Assembly: GCA_965153455.1 (NCBI GenBank)
Contig: OZ234503.1
Span: forward strand, 7,594,157-7,658,156
Direction of reading: 5' to 3'
DNA: 64,000 nt
Source: Sphagnum compactum
Lineage: Eukaryota; Bryophyta; Sphagnopsida; Sphagnales
Positions 34,242 to 44,686 of this stretch are shown piece by piece. The notes under the pieces were generated by a model. That model ran no database searches. It saw nothing but the letters and a program-made list of their open reading frames with translations, and was not told the DNA's origin. Position 1 is the first letter of the stretch. Each line of letters opens with the position of its first letter. The translations under genes were made by a program, and so were the position numbers.

Positions 34242-36358
34242 ATGAGCTGCTGCATCGTTGACGAAGAGCTGAACGCAATGCTGCAAAGTGACGAGCATAG
34301 CCCTGCTCAGTCGACTCTAGCAAGTGTCATGGCTCTAGTGACGACCGCACCGGCGGGCATGATGGAGTTGTCTTCAGGAGCAGCAGAGCACATACACACC
34401 AGCGCCAATTTCTCTTCTCACTACGTCTCGTCCTCACTTCATCAAGGACTCGGATTCTCTTCTTCTAGCGGCCCTGGAAGGCAGCCTGCTGCTGCATCTG
34501 CCAGGGGAGTGAACAACGCGTCTGCAATGGAGACCTCCTCCAATGTCCTTTTGCAGGCAACCACAGGAGTGCCCAATAGATCAATGCCTTTGCAGCAGCA
34601 GCAACCGAGTCTGTGGCCGTTCAGCAACAACGATGAGCAAACTAAATCAGACCTGGAAGTCAAAATTCGAGTCATGAAGATAGCAGCAGCAGCAAATGCT
34701 CGTGGCAATAACAATTCCAGGTTTCGTCCTGCAACTTTGGATGCTGCTGCTGCTGCTACATCGTCAGGTGGTTTGAGTTCCTTTTCTGGGGGTTGTTTAC
34801 AACGCTATCACTCAGCTCCAAGCTCTTTGCTACAAAATTTGGCAGAGGAGGTTGCTTTCTCCTCCCAGCAGGTCTCAAGTCCAGCGGTACTCCTGCTGCC
34901 GGGGAACAAAAATAATTCTGACCATGGCAGCAACAGGAATCAAGATGGCCAGAATCATGAATCAAGCAGCCTTATGTCTCATTCATTCTTCTCAGGCAAC
35001 AACAATCTGACTCCCATCACAGAGTGTGTTCCTCAGCCCATGGAGACAGACAAGCTCTTGGGTGGTGCCTCGACATCCTCCTCACACCAGTACAGTCAGT
35101 TTCTTTCACCTCCAATGATGGAACCCAAGAAGCAATCTTCCCTTGTTACTACTACCTCCATGTTGGGTGTGAAGCAAGAGTCAATGCCTGGTATGTACTT
35201 TCTCTGTGCCCTTGGAAAAAAAATGATTTGATGATCGAAGAGCTGGACTCCAGAATTTTTCTCTAGCTCTTTTGGGTCACTCAAAGAAAGAATGGATTTG
35301 TGATTGGGAGTGTTTTCTCTGTCCTGCAGCTAAAAGGTTGGGGAAGAAGCCTCGACCTCCCAAAGTAAACCTTTTTCGTCAGAGCAGTTTACCTGCAGAC
35401 TGGCTTGCAGATTTGAAAGATAGCATTGATGAGACAGGTCCTAGTCCACAAATTCCAGGCATGACATCCCCTGATGAGAGTTTATCTGGTGGAACACCTG
35501 AGGAGACTAGTGCTGACCGTGCAAGTGGCAAAGCCTCAATGTACTCAAGAGATGACTCTTTCTTCCTCAATGATACATCTTCAGGAGGATTGTGGAACTC
35601 CCTGCCAAGTTCAGGTACAGAATTTGACTGTTTCATCTTCTTTCATATTGCAGTCTGGCTCTACAATTTCACAATTCCATTGCAGCAGCTCAGCAGTTAA
35701 ACCTAGATGAGTCTCCTGAATCTTCTGGGCAACAATGTCACAGATAACCTTCTAGATGACAAGATGTGTTTCTGTTATTGTAAGCTCTCTTTTGATCATA
35801 ACGTTTTGCTTGTATGAGTTGCGATATTTCTTCTGCTCTGCAGGTAATTGAGCACAGTGCCCTTTCTTTGGTTGTCCAGTGGATCTTATTGCAGGCAAGC
35901 GAATTTGTGGAGTCCTGAGTGACACCATGAATGACACAGGTGTGTCCAGGGAAGGCTCACTCAGGGGTCTTGGAGAGCCAGGCACCTTGATTAGGCATTC
36001 AAGTCTTCCTGCAACCATGAACAGGCCGACCAGTCCAGGATTTGATGACCTAGCTGACATCTCAGTGCCATGCCGAGCTCGAGCAAAGCGTGGATGTGCC
36101 ACTCATCCCCGTAGCATTGCTGAGCGTGTACGCCGAACAAAGATTACTGAGCGCATGAAGAGGTTGCAAGACTTGGTCCCGAACATGGACAAGCAAACCA
36201 ACACATCAGATATGCTGGATGAAGCAGTTGAATATGTGAAACAGCTCAAACAGAAAGTGCAGGATCTTTCGGACACAGTTGTTCAATTGAGGGAGATGCA
36301 AGAAATGAGGGAGGTGAAAGGGTTAAAGGCAGAAGGTCAGGGAAGTTCCCAGTTGTAA
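34242..36358 (+). CDS. bHLH transcription factor, FBH/bHLH122-like subgroup
   Basis: A nuclear DNA-binding regulator expected to bind E-box type sites as a dimer. Exons are 34242-35190, 35330-35614 and 35880-36358. All junctions are phase 1, giving 570 residues. The start [14 protein letters not shown] lies just after a probable acceptor. An upstream in-frame ATG at 34080 would add a segment that looks like intron. Residues 1-316 are Ser/Asn/Gln rich and probably disordered. [15 protein letters not shown] lies in exon 2. The basic region reads [13 protein letters not shown] at about residues 485-497, with Arg, Glu and Arg at the three key contact positions, followed by KLQ-type helix 1, [19 protein letters not shown] and a short leucine-rich tail. 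The [14 protein letters not shown] signature is typical of the subgroup containing Arabidopsis bHLH122/130 and FBH. An exon-like segment at 35686-35779 is frame-broken and must be skipped for this product. Confidence 0.85.
35686..35779 (+). other. Damaged exon-like segment inside the bHLH gene
   Basis: It lies between a pyrimidine-rich AG acceptor and a GTAAGC donor. Its first codons (AAQQLNLDE) continue exon 2 in frame, but then a different frame reads [17 protein letters not shown]. As it stands the segment is 94 nt. Used as an exon it gives TAA at 35745-35747 and leaves the downstream bHLH out of frame. If two bases were lost from an AG pair near 35709, the ancestral exon was 96 nt and phase-symmetric. 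Confidence 0.45.
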
Positions 36359-37850
36359 AGGAATGGGTGTTAAACTCCTCTGGGGGTTGATTTGCTTATG
36401 TTACTACTTCAAGATGTGTACAGTAACCCTAAGAACTTTGTTAGAATCACCAGCAGATCCTGCTTTACCTCTGAAAATTGGACACTGTCCTTGTGTGTAG
36501 AGGTTCAGGTCCTCTTAAAAATGCAGTTATCTTCAGCAGAAGTCTGCCACCACCAGACAGGTGCAAGGTGGCTGGCAGCTCAAAGGCCAATAGATGTCCT
36601 GAAGAAGCCAAATGCTGGTGAGATTACACCCCTGATTCTTGTTCTTGTCCTGAGTACTGTCAATTCTATTTTGAATGGGAGTGGAAACCGTGTGGGGTTT
36701 CTGGGAGGGGTGTGGGTAGCTTGTTTTTTCTGGGATAAGCTCATTTGTCTTGACCCAGTCACAGACCTGTTTTCAAAAACTTTTGCCGGGGGGTGTTCCA
36801 ATATGATGGGCTGAAGTAGCAGCAGGGAGCGTGTACACTGGTTCTTTCAAAGTGTAAATATATTACCCATATGGCTTCCACCATCCTTCATAGATTAGAG
36901 ATCATTGACAGAAGCTATCGAAACGAAAGGGTGAGTCTTAAACCATGAAGAAAATTTTCTCCTCTCTGGTTTATGAAAGTTTTGAGATCTTTGTGTGTAG
37001 CAGAGAGTTGAAGGGCCGAAAGAGATCGGCAAAGTTACTGCCCACCCTGAACTTGCCTAACAGGTGTTTTTCCCATCACATTACATGGGAATTCTGTCAC
37101 TGGGTTTTCTGAGTAATCAACGCACTTGTAAAATCTTCTTGTTTACAAAAGGCACCTTTTGTAAAGTTAGTTATGTCTTGTTCAATTTCGAGCTACAATG
37201 AACTCGTGATCACTATTAGTGGCTTTGAACGATGTGAAGTATGCTGCTGGGGCCTGGAGCTTAGGGTGGTGGTTGGTGATAGTAGAGCTGTCAAAGTTTA
37301 GTGGAGCTTGGGTCGTAGGTTGGTGGAGCTTCAAGGGTGTTTGCTCATAGTGGTGAAAACATGAAATTGTTTTTGCTGGAAATTAGTGATAGAGCCATCA
37401 AAGGTGCTAAAATTGTTCATCCTTTCTTTCCTACTAAAAGCATTTATAATAATAATCACAATTATGACTTTCAAAAAAGAAAATTTTGTTTCTACTCAAC
37501 CTTTTTTCTTTGGCGCAAAATTTTGCATCTATGCAACACTTCTTTTTTTGGACTGCTACAAGATTCACTGAATTTTGTGTTATAAAGTTATCCCACTACA
37601 ACATTTCGATACAAATCATCAGATAAATTATGAAAGAGTATTTTACACCCATATTTGGGGGCATGTTGGAATTCTAAAGATTGAATTAAAACTTGACATT
37701 GTGAGGGACATAACAACATACCAACTTTGATTGAAGGATGGGACTTTTGTGCAATGCCTCACACCAGAAATGCTTCTAAAAAGCTCCAGTGTTTTGGATC
37801 GAATCTAACTTAGTGGGGTCCAGTTTATTTTGTTTGGAATATCATGATGG
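36359..37850. other. bHLH 3' UTR and following intergenic DNA
   Basis: The first several hundred bases are moderately GC-rich and probably 3' untranslated sequence. No canonical AATAAA site was noted close to the stop. The rest is AT-rich with no recognised gene. Confidence 0.45.
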
Positions 37851-37854
37851 GCAA

Positions 37855-38055
37855 TTCTCAAGCCGTGACGTTATTGTTCTTCTCAAGAGAGTTTAAATTC
37901 TCGGAGTATCTTTGAACTGATCCTCACTCTACACTGTTCCAGTATTCCATGTGTATTCTCAAGTTGTGATGATGTTCATGGTCTCAAGAGAGTTAAAATC
38001 CTCAAGTACTTTTCAACTGATCCTGACTCGACACAGTCCCGTACTCCATGTTGAT
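37855..38055. repeat. Tandem duplication, unit about 105 bp
   Basis: Two neighbouring copies share 'attctcaag..gtgatg', 'tctcaagagagtt.aaat.ctc' and 'aactgatcct.actc.acac'. The second copy begins near 37955. Confidence 0.7.
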
Positions 38056-38134
38056 GCCCGGGGGATGAGGAAGTAACTTGGGCGCTAGAGTTATCCATAA
38101 ACACCTGTCTTTTCATTTCTCTGTGTACTTTGAG

Positions 38135-38184
38135 AGATCTTCCCCAGGAGAAAAACCCTAAGCCATTATGCCTGGGGAAGATCT
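38135..38184. repeat. Perfect 14-bp inverted repeat (hairpin)
   Basis: AGATCTTCCCCAGG at 38135-38148 and its exact complement at 38171-38184 flank a 22-nt loop. No T-run follows that would suggest a Pol III terminator. It may be one end of an old transposon. Confidence 0.7.
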
Positions 38185-39107
38185 TTCTATTCTTCTATAT
38201 TCTCATGTTCCCGTACAAAGAGAGCATGTGTGGAGGTTCCTGTAAGAGTGGGTTCTTCTGCTGTTTTGAAACCGCCTTGGGCTTGTGCCCTCAGGTGGCC
38301 CTCCCCCAGGAGAACGCACTCATACAGGTGAACCCGAGGGTGTTCCTGAACCTCAGGAGAACCCACTTGTACAGGAACTTCCCCTACAACAGAAAGTAGG
38401 TGGATGAGGGACAAACCAAGGCATGGGTGATGGACGAGAGGATGGATGCAAGACAAATGAAAATAACAGGGGCTCAAAGAACCTCATACATAACTAACTT
38501 TCAATTTCTAGACATGGGTTGAGGCTTACATATCGAGTTTGGCTCGAGCTGCTCTTAGGCTTTTACCATCTGTTCATGCATCATATTTCTGTACCATATA
38601 ATGGTAACTACTCATTCGCCGGGTTATCCGAAGCAATTCAGATTTTGCAGATTTTTGACACTGGAATAATCTACCTAATAATTGCTATTGCTATTATGGC
38701 TGTTAAATTCCTCAAAATCTGACTAAATGACTAAGTGAGAGAGAGAGAAAAGTCTGTAAAGTATATGGTACCTTGATTGAAAAATAGTACTTTCATCCAC
38801 AAAATTGAGTGGGAGGTAGTTTGTTTGTTTGTTTGGTTTTGATTCTCACTTGAAGAGCTCTCGAACCAAGGTTTGTACCTTGCTTACACGGCAGTCTTGA
38901 TACTGTTTGAAAGCCTTCATTGAGTAACTGTGCACCAGGGTGGATTGCTAAGTTAAGACTTATGATACAAAATTGTTACTGAAAATTCCAAAAAATCAAA
39001 TCTAAATATTTTAGGAAGATTAGGGCAAGCTTTTGATACTGCTAGAAAGCCCTTGATGAATGAAGTTTCTTGGAGATGATCTCATAATTTTAGACCTGAG
39101 GTGTGTT
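38185..39107. other. Intergenic DNA, no gene seen
   Basis: At 38300-38395 a segment with 'aggagaacccacttg' and 'cctacaaca' resembles the repeat unit at 2682-2803. No coding block is recognised. Confidence 0.4.
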
Positions 39108-39130
39108 GGGGGGGGGGGGGGGGGGGGGGG
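39108..39130. repeat. Poly-G tract (23 G)
   Basis: An uninterrupted run of 23 G, followed by AA and GGGGG. Such a run can form G-quadruplexes and is prone to sequencing and assembly error. Confidence 0.8.
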
Positions 39131-39754
39131 AAGGGGGATATATTGAATTTTGAATGATTTTTTTCACAAGAAATTTATTTAAAATTTAAAATACAAATTT
39201 CATAATTGAGCCTTATCATTGGGGGGGGCATGTTCATACTTGGAGCAATTACATAATCATGTTTAGACTTGTGCCAAGAGCACATGCTACACTGGTGTAT
39301 TGAAGTTTGACAAGTTTACATAAAATTGAAAGAAGAAAGCTTTTGTGATCCATAGTAGTCAGGAAAAATTGTGCAAAGCTTCTTTGGTTTGAGAGATCTG
39401 ACAACATCCATTCTTCACACAAAATATTGTGCCTTGGGAGAGGTCCCAAGGAGGAGGTGGGTCCAAGTAGATTGGATCTCCATAGTAGACAGAAGAGAAA
39501 CCATGGGTTTGGTCGGCTTGAAACCAGGTTCACTATCCAATCTGAAATAGGTATTAGTGACAGTCCAGGCATCTTCTGCAATTGTTGTTTTGTGACAAGA
39601 CGTAAGTAAGTCGGCCAAACTGGCAAGTCACATTGTTCTCAAGGATAGTGATTCATCCACTACCATACTTGCAAGTTACAACAGATTTTGGTTGGTGCTA
39701 AGCCCCCCTTTCAGGAGAGAATCTTGCAGTTGTGTAAGTAGTACCATAGTACCT

Positions 39755-40090
39755 GAACTACCTAATTTTGGCATAAATTAAATTACTTTTTGTTTTGTTG
39801 AATTTTTGAAATTTTATTTATTATTTGTGCCCAATTTTTTTATAAAATTAGGAATCTGCAGATTTTGACTGTGAAGTTTCAACTGCAAACCTTCAAATTC
39901 AAGAAATTTAAGACTCAGACAGTCTGGACACACTAGCCTGTCTCACAAACTTTTTAAAAATGGGTTTGTTATTTTGTATAATGGTTTTACCTGCCAAAAA
40001 TTTCAGAATTAAAAAACCAAGTGCTGAAGTTAAGGTTTAAAATTTAATTCATCATTTGGCAGTTTGTTGCCGAATCTCATCAGGGAGTAT
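39755..40090. repeat. Dispersed repeat, copy 1, with tRNA-like segment
   Basis: About 335 bp that match 42980-43310 in the same orientation. Shared blocks are 'aattttt.aa.atttatt', 'ga.gcagtct.gacacact', 'tttattattttgtataat', 'aaaaaaccaagtgc.gaagtta' and 'cagtttgttgcc'. The middle resembles the complement of a tRNA-like promoter region. Confidence 0.6.
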
Positions 40091-40178
40091 GGTATTTGAT
40101 CATGGGATGGGAGTGTTTTGGGGCTGGGGAAGGTGGGGGGCACAGATGCCATTCCTATGGCCAGGGTGAACCCTGCAC

Positions 40179-40500
40179 CAGTGTTAATTTTTTTGAGTTT
40201 TTGTTTGTAGTCAAAGTGGCAATCATCCATAAGAAGATGTAGAAAAAGTAAGTGGCCATCATGCCTAGGAAGACTTAACCAAAATCTGGCTATATTTCAA
40301 TTATGTATTGTTAATCTTTCTATAATTTTGGCTACACACTGAAAACCAAATATAGGAATCTGGAAAATTTTACTATTTTTTCTCACTTCTAGCAATTGAA
40401 AACCTTCAAAATTGCTTCATTCACCAAATTAAAGTTTTTTTTCTTGACAAAATTTTGGCAATAATAAAAAGTTTGTCATGCACCTAACAATGCTGCCAGG
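40179..40500. repeat. AGCCAAAT-palindrome repeat family, copy C
   Basis: Starts CAGTGTTAATTTTTTTGAG and keeps the family order: 'gtagtcaaagtggcaatcatcc', a degenerate core near 40277, 'ttttggctacacactgaaaacc', 'tctcacttct', and an end like 'ttttggcaataataaaaag'. An 11-bp direct repeat (gccagggtgaa) flanks it at about 40160 and 40495. Confidence 0.6.
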
Positions 40501-42979
40501 GTGAATGAGCACATTTACACTCATACATTCATCTTCTTGAGTGAGATGCATGTATATGGTTAAATAGATCCTGGGTGAAGTAGATGATGTAGATGGGTAG
40601 TAGTTTGTACCAAGGTAATGGGCTAATGGGTTGTCCAGAGGTAAGTAGATAAAAAAGAAATTGAGCTAGTCACTGTGGGAACTGAACCCAATGGAAAAGT
40701 GTTTCATATGGGCCCACTATCCAACCCACACAAAATCATGTGTTAGATCACTTATCCCTCTCCAATGTAAAAATTCTTGGAGTCGGAATGTGTGGGTTTG
40801 TGCATCATGCTTACTTGATTCTAACAAATGCTGTTTTTTTACTCCTTTGATTCCAGTCTAACAAAATTGGCCAGTTGTGTGGGAATGGTATCTTTGAAAT
40901 CTGAATTTAATCCAAATGTTTTTTGATTTGCTTCAGTGAAAGTGCTCTTTTTATACGACTATTTACAAAACGTGGGTGCAATACACGAGTCTTTGTTCTT
41001 TTTTCACTAGATTAGTGAATTCATTCCATCCCCATAAATCTTGTTCACTGCGATCAATGAATGAATTCACTCAAAATGCAGTGAAATCGCTTGACATACA
41101 TGAATACCTTTTCGTTGTAGGGCCCCTTCCTCACATGTACACCAGCTTCAGTTTCTACTATAATACATTACAGAGCAGCCACAGATTGACTCCGAGGGTA
41201 AGTCACAACTTGTGGGATTTCCAGGACCCAGGGCATGATGGCAGTTCACATGTTTTCTGGTCACCATCAGACCTCCACTGGCAGGGTTAGAGAAAATACT
41301 GTAAAAAAATATTCTGTGCAAGGAAGTGCAGACAAAAGTGATGCCACCTGTTAGCCTTTCCAGGCTGAAAGAAGTTTTGGCAAAATAGAGGAGATCCACC
41401 GACCAATGTAGGTGGGTCTACCACATTGAAAATAGTGTGCAACTTATTTCCTTACCCCCTTCCATAAACATGAAATTCTTATAGTGTATGTATACAAGGA
41501 GGATTATTAAAATGCAACCATATGGATTAATCATTGTGATTGCCAGTTTGCCAGCCTTTTTTTTTTTTGTTGGGCTAATTTTCACACTGTGGCACCAATT
41601 TTCAGGGGAATTTGTTAGTTGCAAATTTGGAAATCATTGCAAAAAAATTGGAAAAAATCACCAAACTTTTGAAACTACAAAAGCGGGGGTGGGGGGAAAA
41701 GCCTTGGTGTTGGAGAGCATTGTATCTTGTGCATATTTGTAAATCGAAATGCAATTTCACCTTATTTGGAACCTGAATTTCATGCAAATTATAGTTTACT
41801 TGAGTCATTTATATGCTTTCCCTTGGAATTGATCTTAGTCCGCCAACTGTCAACAATCTTTTCTTTCTTTCATTTCCTTGTGGGGTTCATACTCAATTTT
41901 CAAATGAACTCGCGCAATTTTTTCCCTTGTCATTGGCCTAGGTTAAAAATAGGTGATGAACACAATTAGGAATAGAAATTCTGCTCATCCAATGCGGAAT
42001 TGTAGCACACACCCAATAGAGCAAGTTTTTTTTCTTTTGGGGAGGGTGGAGAGGGGTGTTTTGATTCATTTGTTCCCATCAAGTTCTCAATGTGCTCCCA
42101 TCAAGATCCTCAATGGGTTTCCCCACATGGTTCTCCAGTTCCCAATGTGTTCCCCACCATGTTTTCAAGAGCACCTCACTTTGTCCCATATGCTTTGCCC
42201 AACGTCTTGGAACCTATATATCGGTGGGCGAAAATTGGGACTTAGATGTTTGTATGTTTGGAGTGAAATATTTCTATAATGGGGAGTCTCCAAAGTTTCA
42301 AAACTTTTTTTGTGATGGACCAATAAGAAAAGGCAATTGAGGAAAAGAATTCTGAACTGGAAATGCACCCGTCCACTAATTAATATGGACCCCACTATTT
42401 TTGGCTATCTAACAATTTCAATTCTTAAAGGCACTTCACATACATAAATGCATTGAAACTTTAAGCGGACGTTGGGTCTCTTTCCATTATGCTGCTGGGA
42501 TCACAGATTCTGTCCGAAGAGGAGCTTTTCAGTACACTTGTTCCATCTAAGCTCAGGTCATAATGATCTCTGTGGTCCAGGTCAAACATTGATCAAATGC
42601 AAAGTTGTGTGAGCTATGAATCAACCTTTGAATCATCAAAGCATGACCTTATCCTCTTTCATGGGATAATATGTTCCCCTAAGTTCCTTACAAACGGATT
42701 TACATGTGAATGTTCCCAACGTTTTTACCATTAATTACCTACAAATTTCCAGCCCTGGTAGAGCTCTCCAAGGGGTAAGAGCATGACCATGCAACAAGAA
42801 ACTGCGCTCCATTTCAGTAGCTTTCTATTAGTATGTTATGATCACAGTATATGGTGTGTAAAGAGTGATCATAGCAACCTAATGGAAAGAGAGCCTAATT
42901 CACTCATGAGTCATGTCCCTCATCTCATAAGCTCCTTGAAATCTTTGAGCAATGTAAAGTTGAGGTGCTAGCAAAAGAG
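40501..42979. other. Intergenic DNA, no gene seen
   Basis: Frames up to about 105 codons (for example 40976-41290 and 41953-42279) lack any recognisable domain and have no coherent splice partners. A run of 'tcaa(t/g).tg.t(c/t)ccc' words lies near 42070-42170. Confidence 0.5.
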
Positions 42980-43310
42980 GTATGGTACTACTTGAAATTA
43001 AATTGTTATTTTTCGTTTTGCCAAATTTTTGAAAATTTATTAATTAAAATTTTAATAAAATCGAAAAAATTCATTTGTTAGGTTTGAACCACAACACCTT
43101 CAAGCATAGAGACTTAGCGCTGAGGCAGTCTAGACACACTATACTAGTCCACAACCTACAAAGAAAATTTTGTTTATTATTTTGTATAATCATTGCGTGC
43201 TAAAATTTTCAGATTAAAAAAACCAAGTGCGAAAGTTAAGATTCAAAATTTAATTAATTATTCGACAGTTTGTTGCCAAAATCATTTAGGTACTATGTTA
43301 TCTTGTTAGG
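42980..43310. repeat. Dispersed repeat, copy 2, with tRNA-like segment
   Basis: Pair of 39755-40090. On the minus strand it carries an A-box-like TAGTATAGTG near 43138-43147 and a B-box-like GGTTCAAACC at 43081-43090, about 50 bp apart, as in tRNA-derived SINEs. It does not fold convincingly into a tRNA by eye. It ends about 50 bp left of the hAT element. Confidence 0.5.
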
Positions 43311-43357
43311 CTAAGTGTGGCAGATACCAAAAATTCTGGAAAGGCCTACAGTCTAAA

Positions 43358-43365
43358 GTCTAACC
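43358..43365. repeat. Left target-site duplication of hAT element
   Basis: GTCTAACC directly precedes the CAGTGTTGGG terminus. GTCTAAAC follows the right terminus at 47258-47265. Seven of eight bases match, and 8 bp is the expected hAT length. Confidence 0.8.
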
Positions 43366-43749
43366 CAGTGTTGGGTGGTTTTCGAATTGTCACCCGATTC
43401 TCGACCTAGTTCTCAGCCTGATTCTCAGTTGACATAGTTATAAGTGAAAACCGGACTGAGAATTGACCTCCGGTTCTCACATGAACGAGAACCAATTGCT
43501 GGTTTTTTCTATTTTTGGAAGAACTGGACAAGTTCTCACAGAAAACCTCCATCCGGTTCTCAGTCTATTAGTTTAAGGTTTAGGGTTCCTAAATAACAAC
43601 CGTCGCTTATGGAGGCAAAGGCGTTGTTTAGAGTTAGGATATTGTACAAAAACGAAGCTCAAGCTTCGTTTCATTTCATGAAGTTTTTTTTGTCTTGTAA
43701 TGTTATTCTCTTATTAGTTTTTCTTTATATTGTTGGCTTGGCATTGTTC

Positions 43750-44110
43750 TTGTTTGTGGATTGCACATTTCACGTTGCTTTTTAGGCATTGGGTTGTTCT
43801 TTTCACATTGTTGCATGCTCTTTTGGTGTTGCTTCTATTCTTCTCGCATTGCTTTCGATCTTTTCGCATTGCTGTCAATCTTCTCATGCTGTTGTAATTC
43901 TTTTCATGATATTACAACTCTTTTTGTGCATTGTTGCCTCTCGTGTTGTTGCTTTGAGCATTGTTCTTCTTGCGCATTGCTCTTCTCGCACATTGCTACC
44001 TTGCGCATTATTCTTCTTGTGTTGCTCTATTCGCATGTTGTTTTCCTCACATGTTCCATGTACTTACTAGCCCATCAAGTTGTTGTTATTCTCGCATTGC
44101 TATGCTCTTG
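43750..44110. repeat. Minisatellite inside the hAT element
   Basis: Repeats of roughly 20-25 bp built on 'ttctt.tcgcattg(c/t)t' are strung in tandem and create overlapping Cys/Leu-rich frames that are not real proteins. Confidence 0.6.
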
Positions 44111-44686
44111 TTTCTTTTGTCAATATGGTACTTCCCCTCCCCTCCTTGCCATGTGCATGTCAGAGATTGGAGGTTGGACTCACACACGAAAAGTGTGTTG
44201 TTTTTCCTTTTTTCTTTCCTTTTTTTCCATTTTTTTCTTTTCTTCCATTGTTTTGGTTTTTGAGTTTCCTTTTTGTAAATTTTTAGAAGGTAAATTCTAT
44301 TTTGTAATTATTAAAAAAGGGTAGTTTGTGGTTTTTGATTGTCAATGTTAGTTTTGGTTTTTGATACATTATAAAATTATTTAGTGTTTGGTGCTTGATA
44401 AATCATAGAATTGTTTAGTTTTTTTCACTACTCATTGGGGAAATAATTCTTAATTTGAAATTAAACATGAAAAAATCTTCTGAAAATGAAAGTACATGTG
44501 ATATATTAATGAATGAGTAAGGATGGAGATGAATCTTTGTTGGAACCTCAAGAAAATGTAAATTTGTAACAAAATGAAAGTCTTCGAATAGAAGGAAACA
44601 TGAATGAATGAAGAAAAAATGAAAGAGAATTTTTAAAAGTTACATGTTCAAAGATCATTTTGGAGAGGGAATAGCAAAAATGTGTT

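Noticed and set aside
43081-43147. Possible tRNA gene on the minus strand
   Set aside because: A- and B-box-like words are present, but no acceptor or anticodon stem pairs convincingly. It is part of a dispersed repeat.
43761-44324. 187-codon Cys/Leu-rich open frame
   Set aside because: It is produced by the minisatellite inside the hAT element and changes character with each repeat slip.
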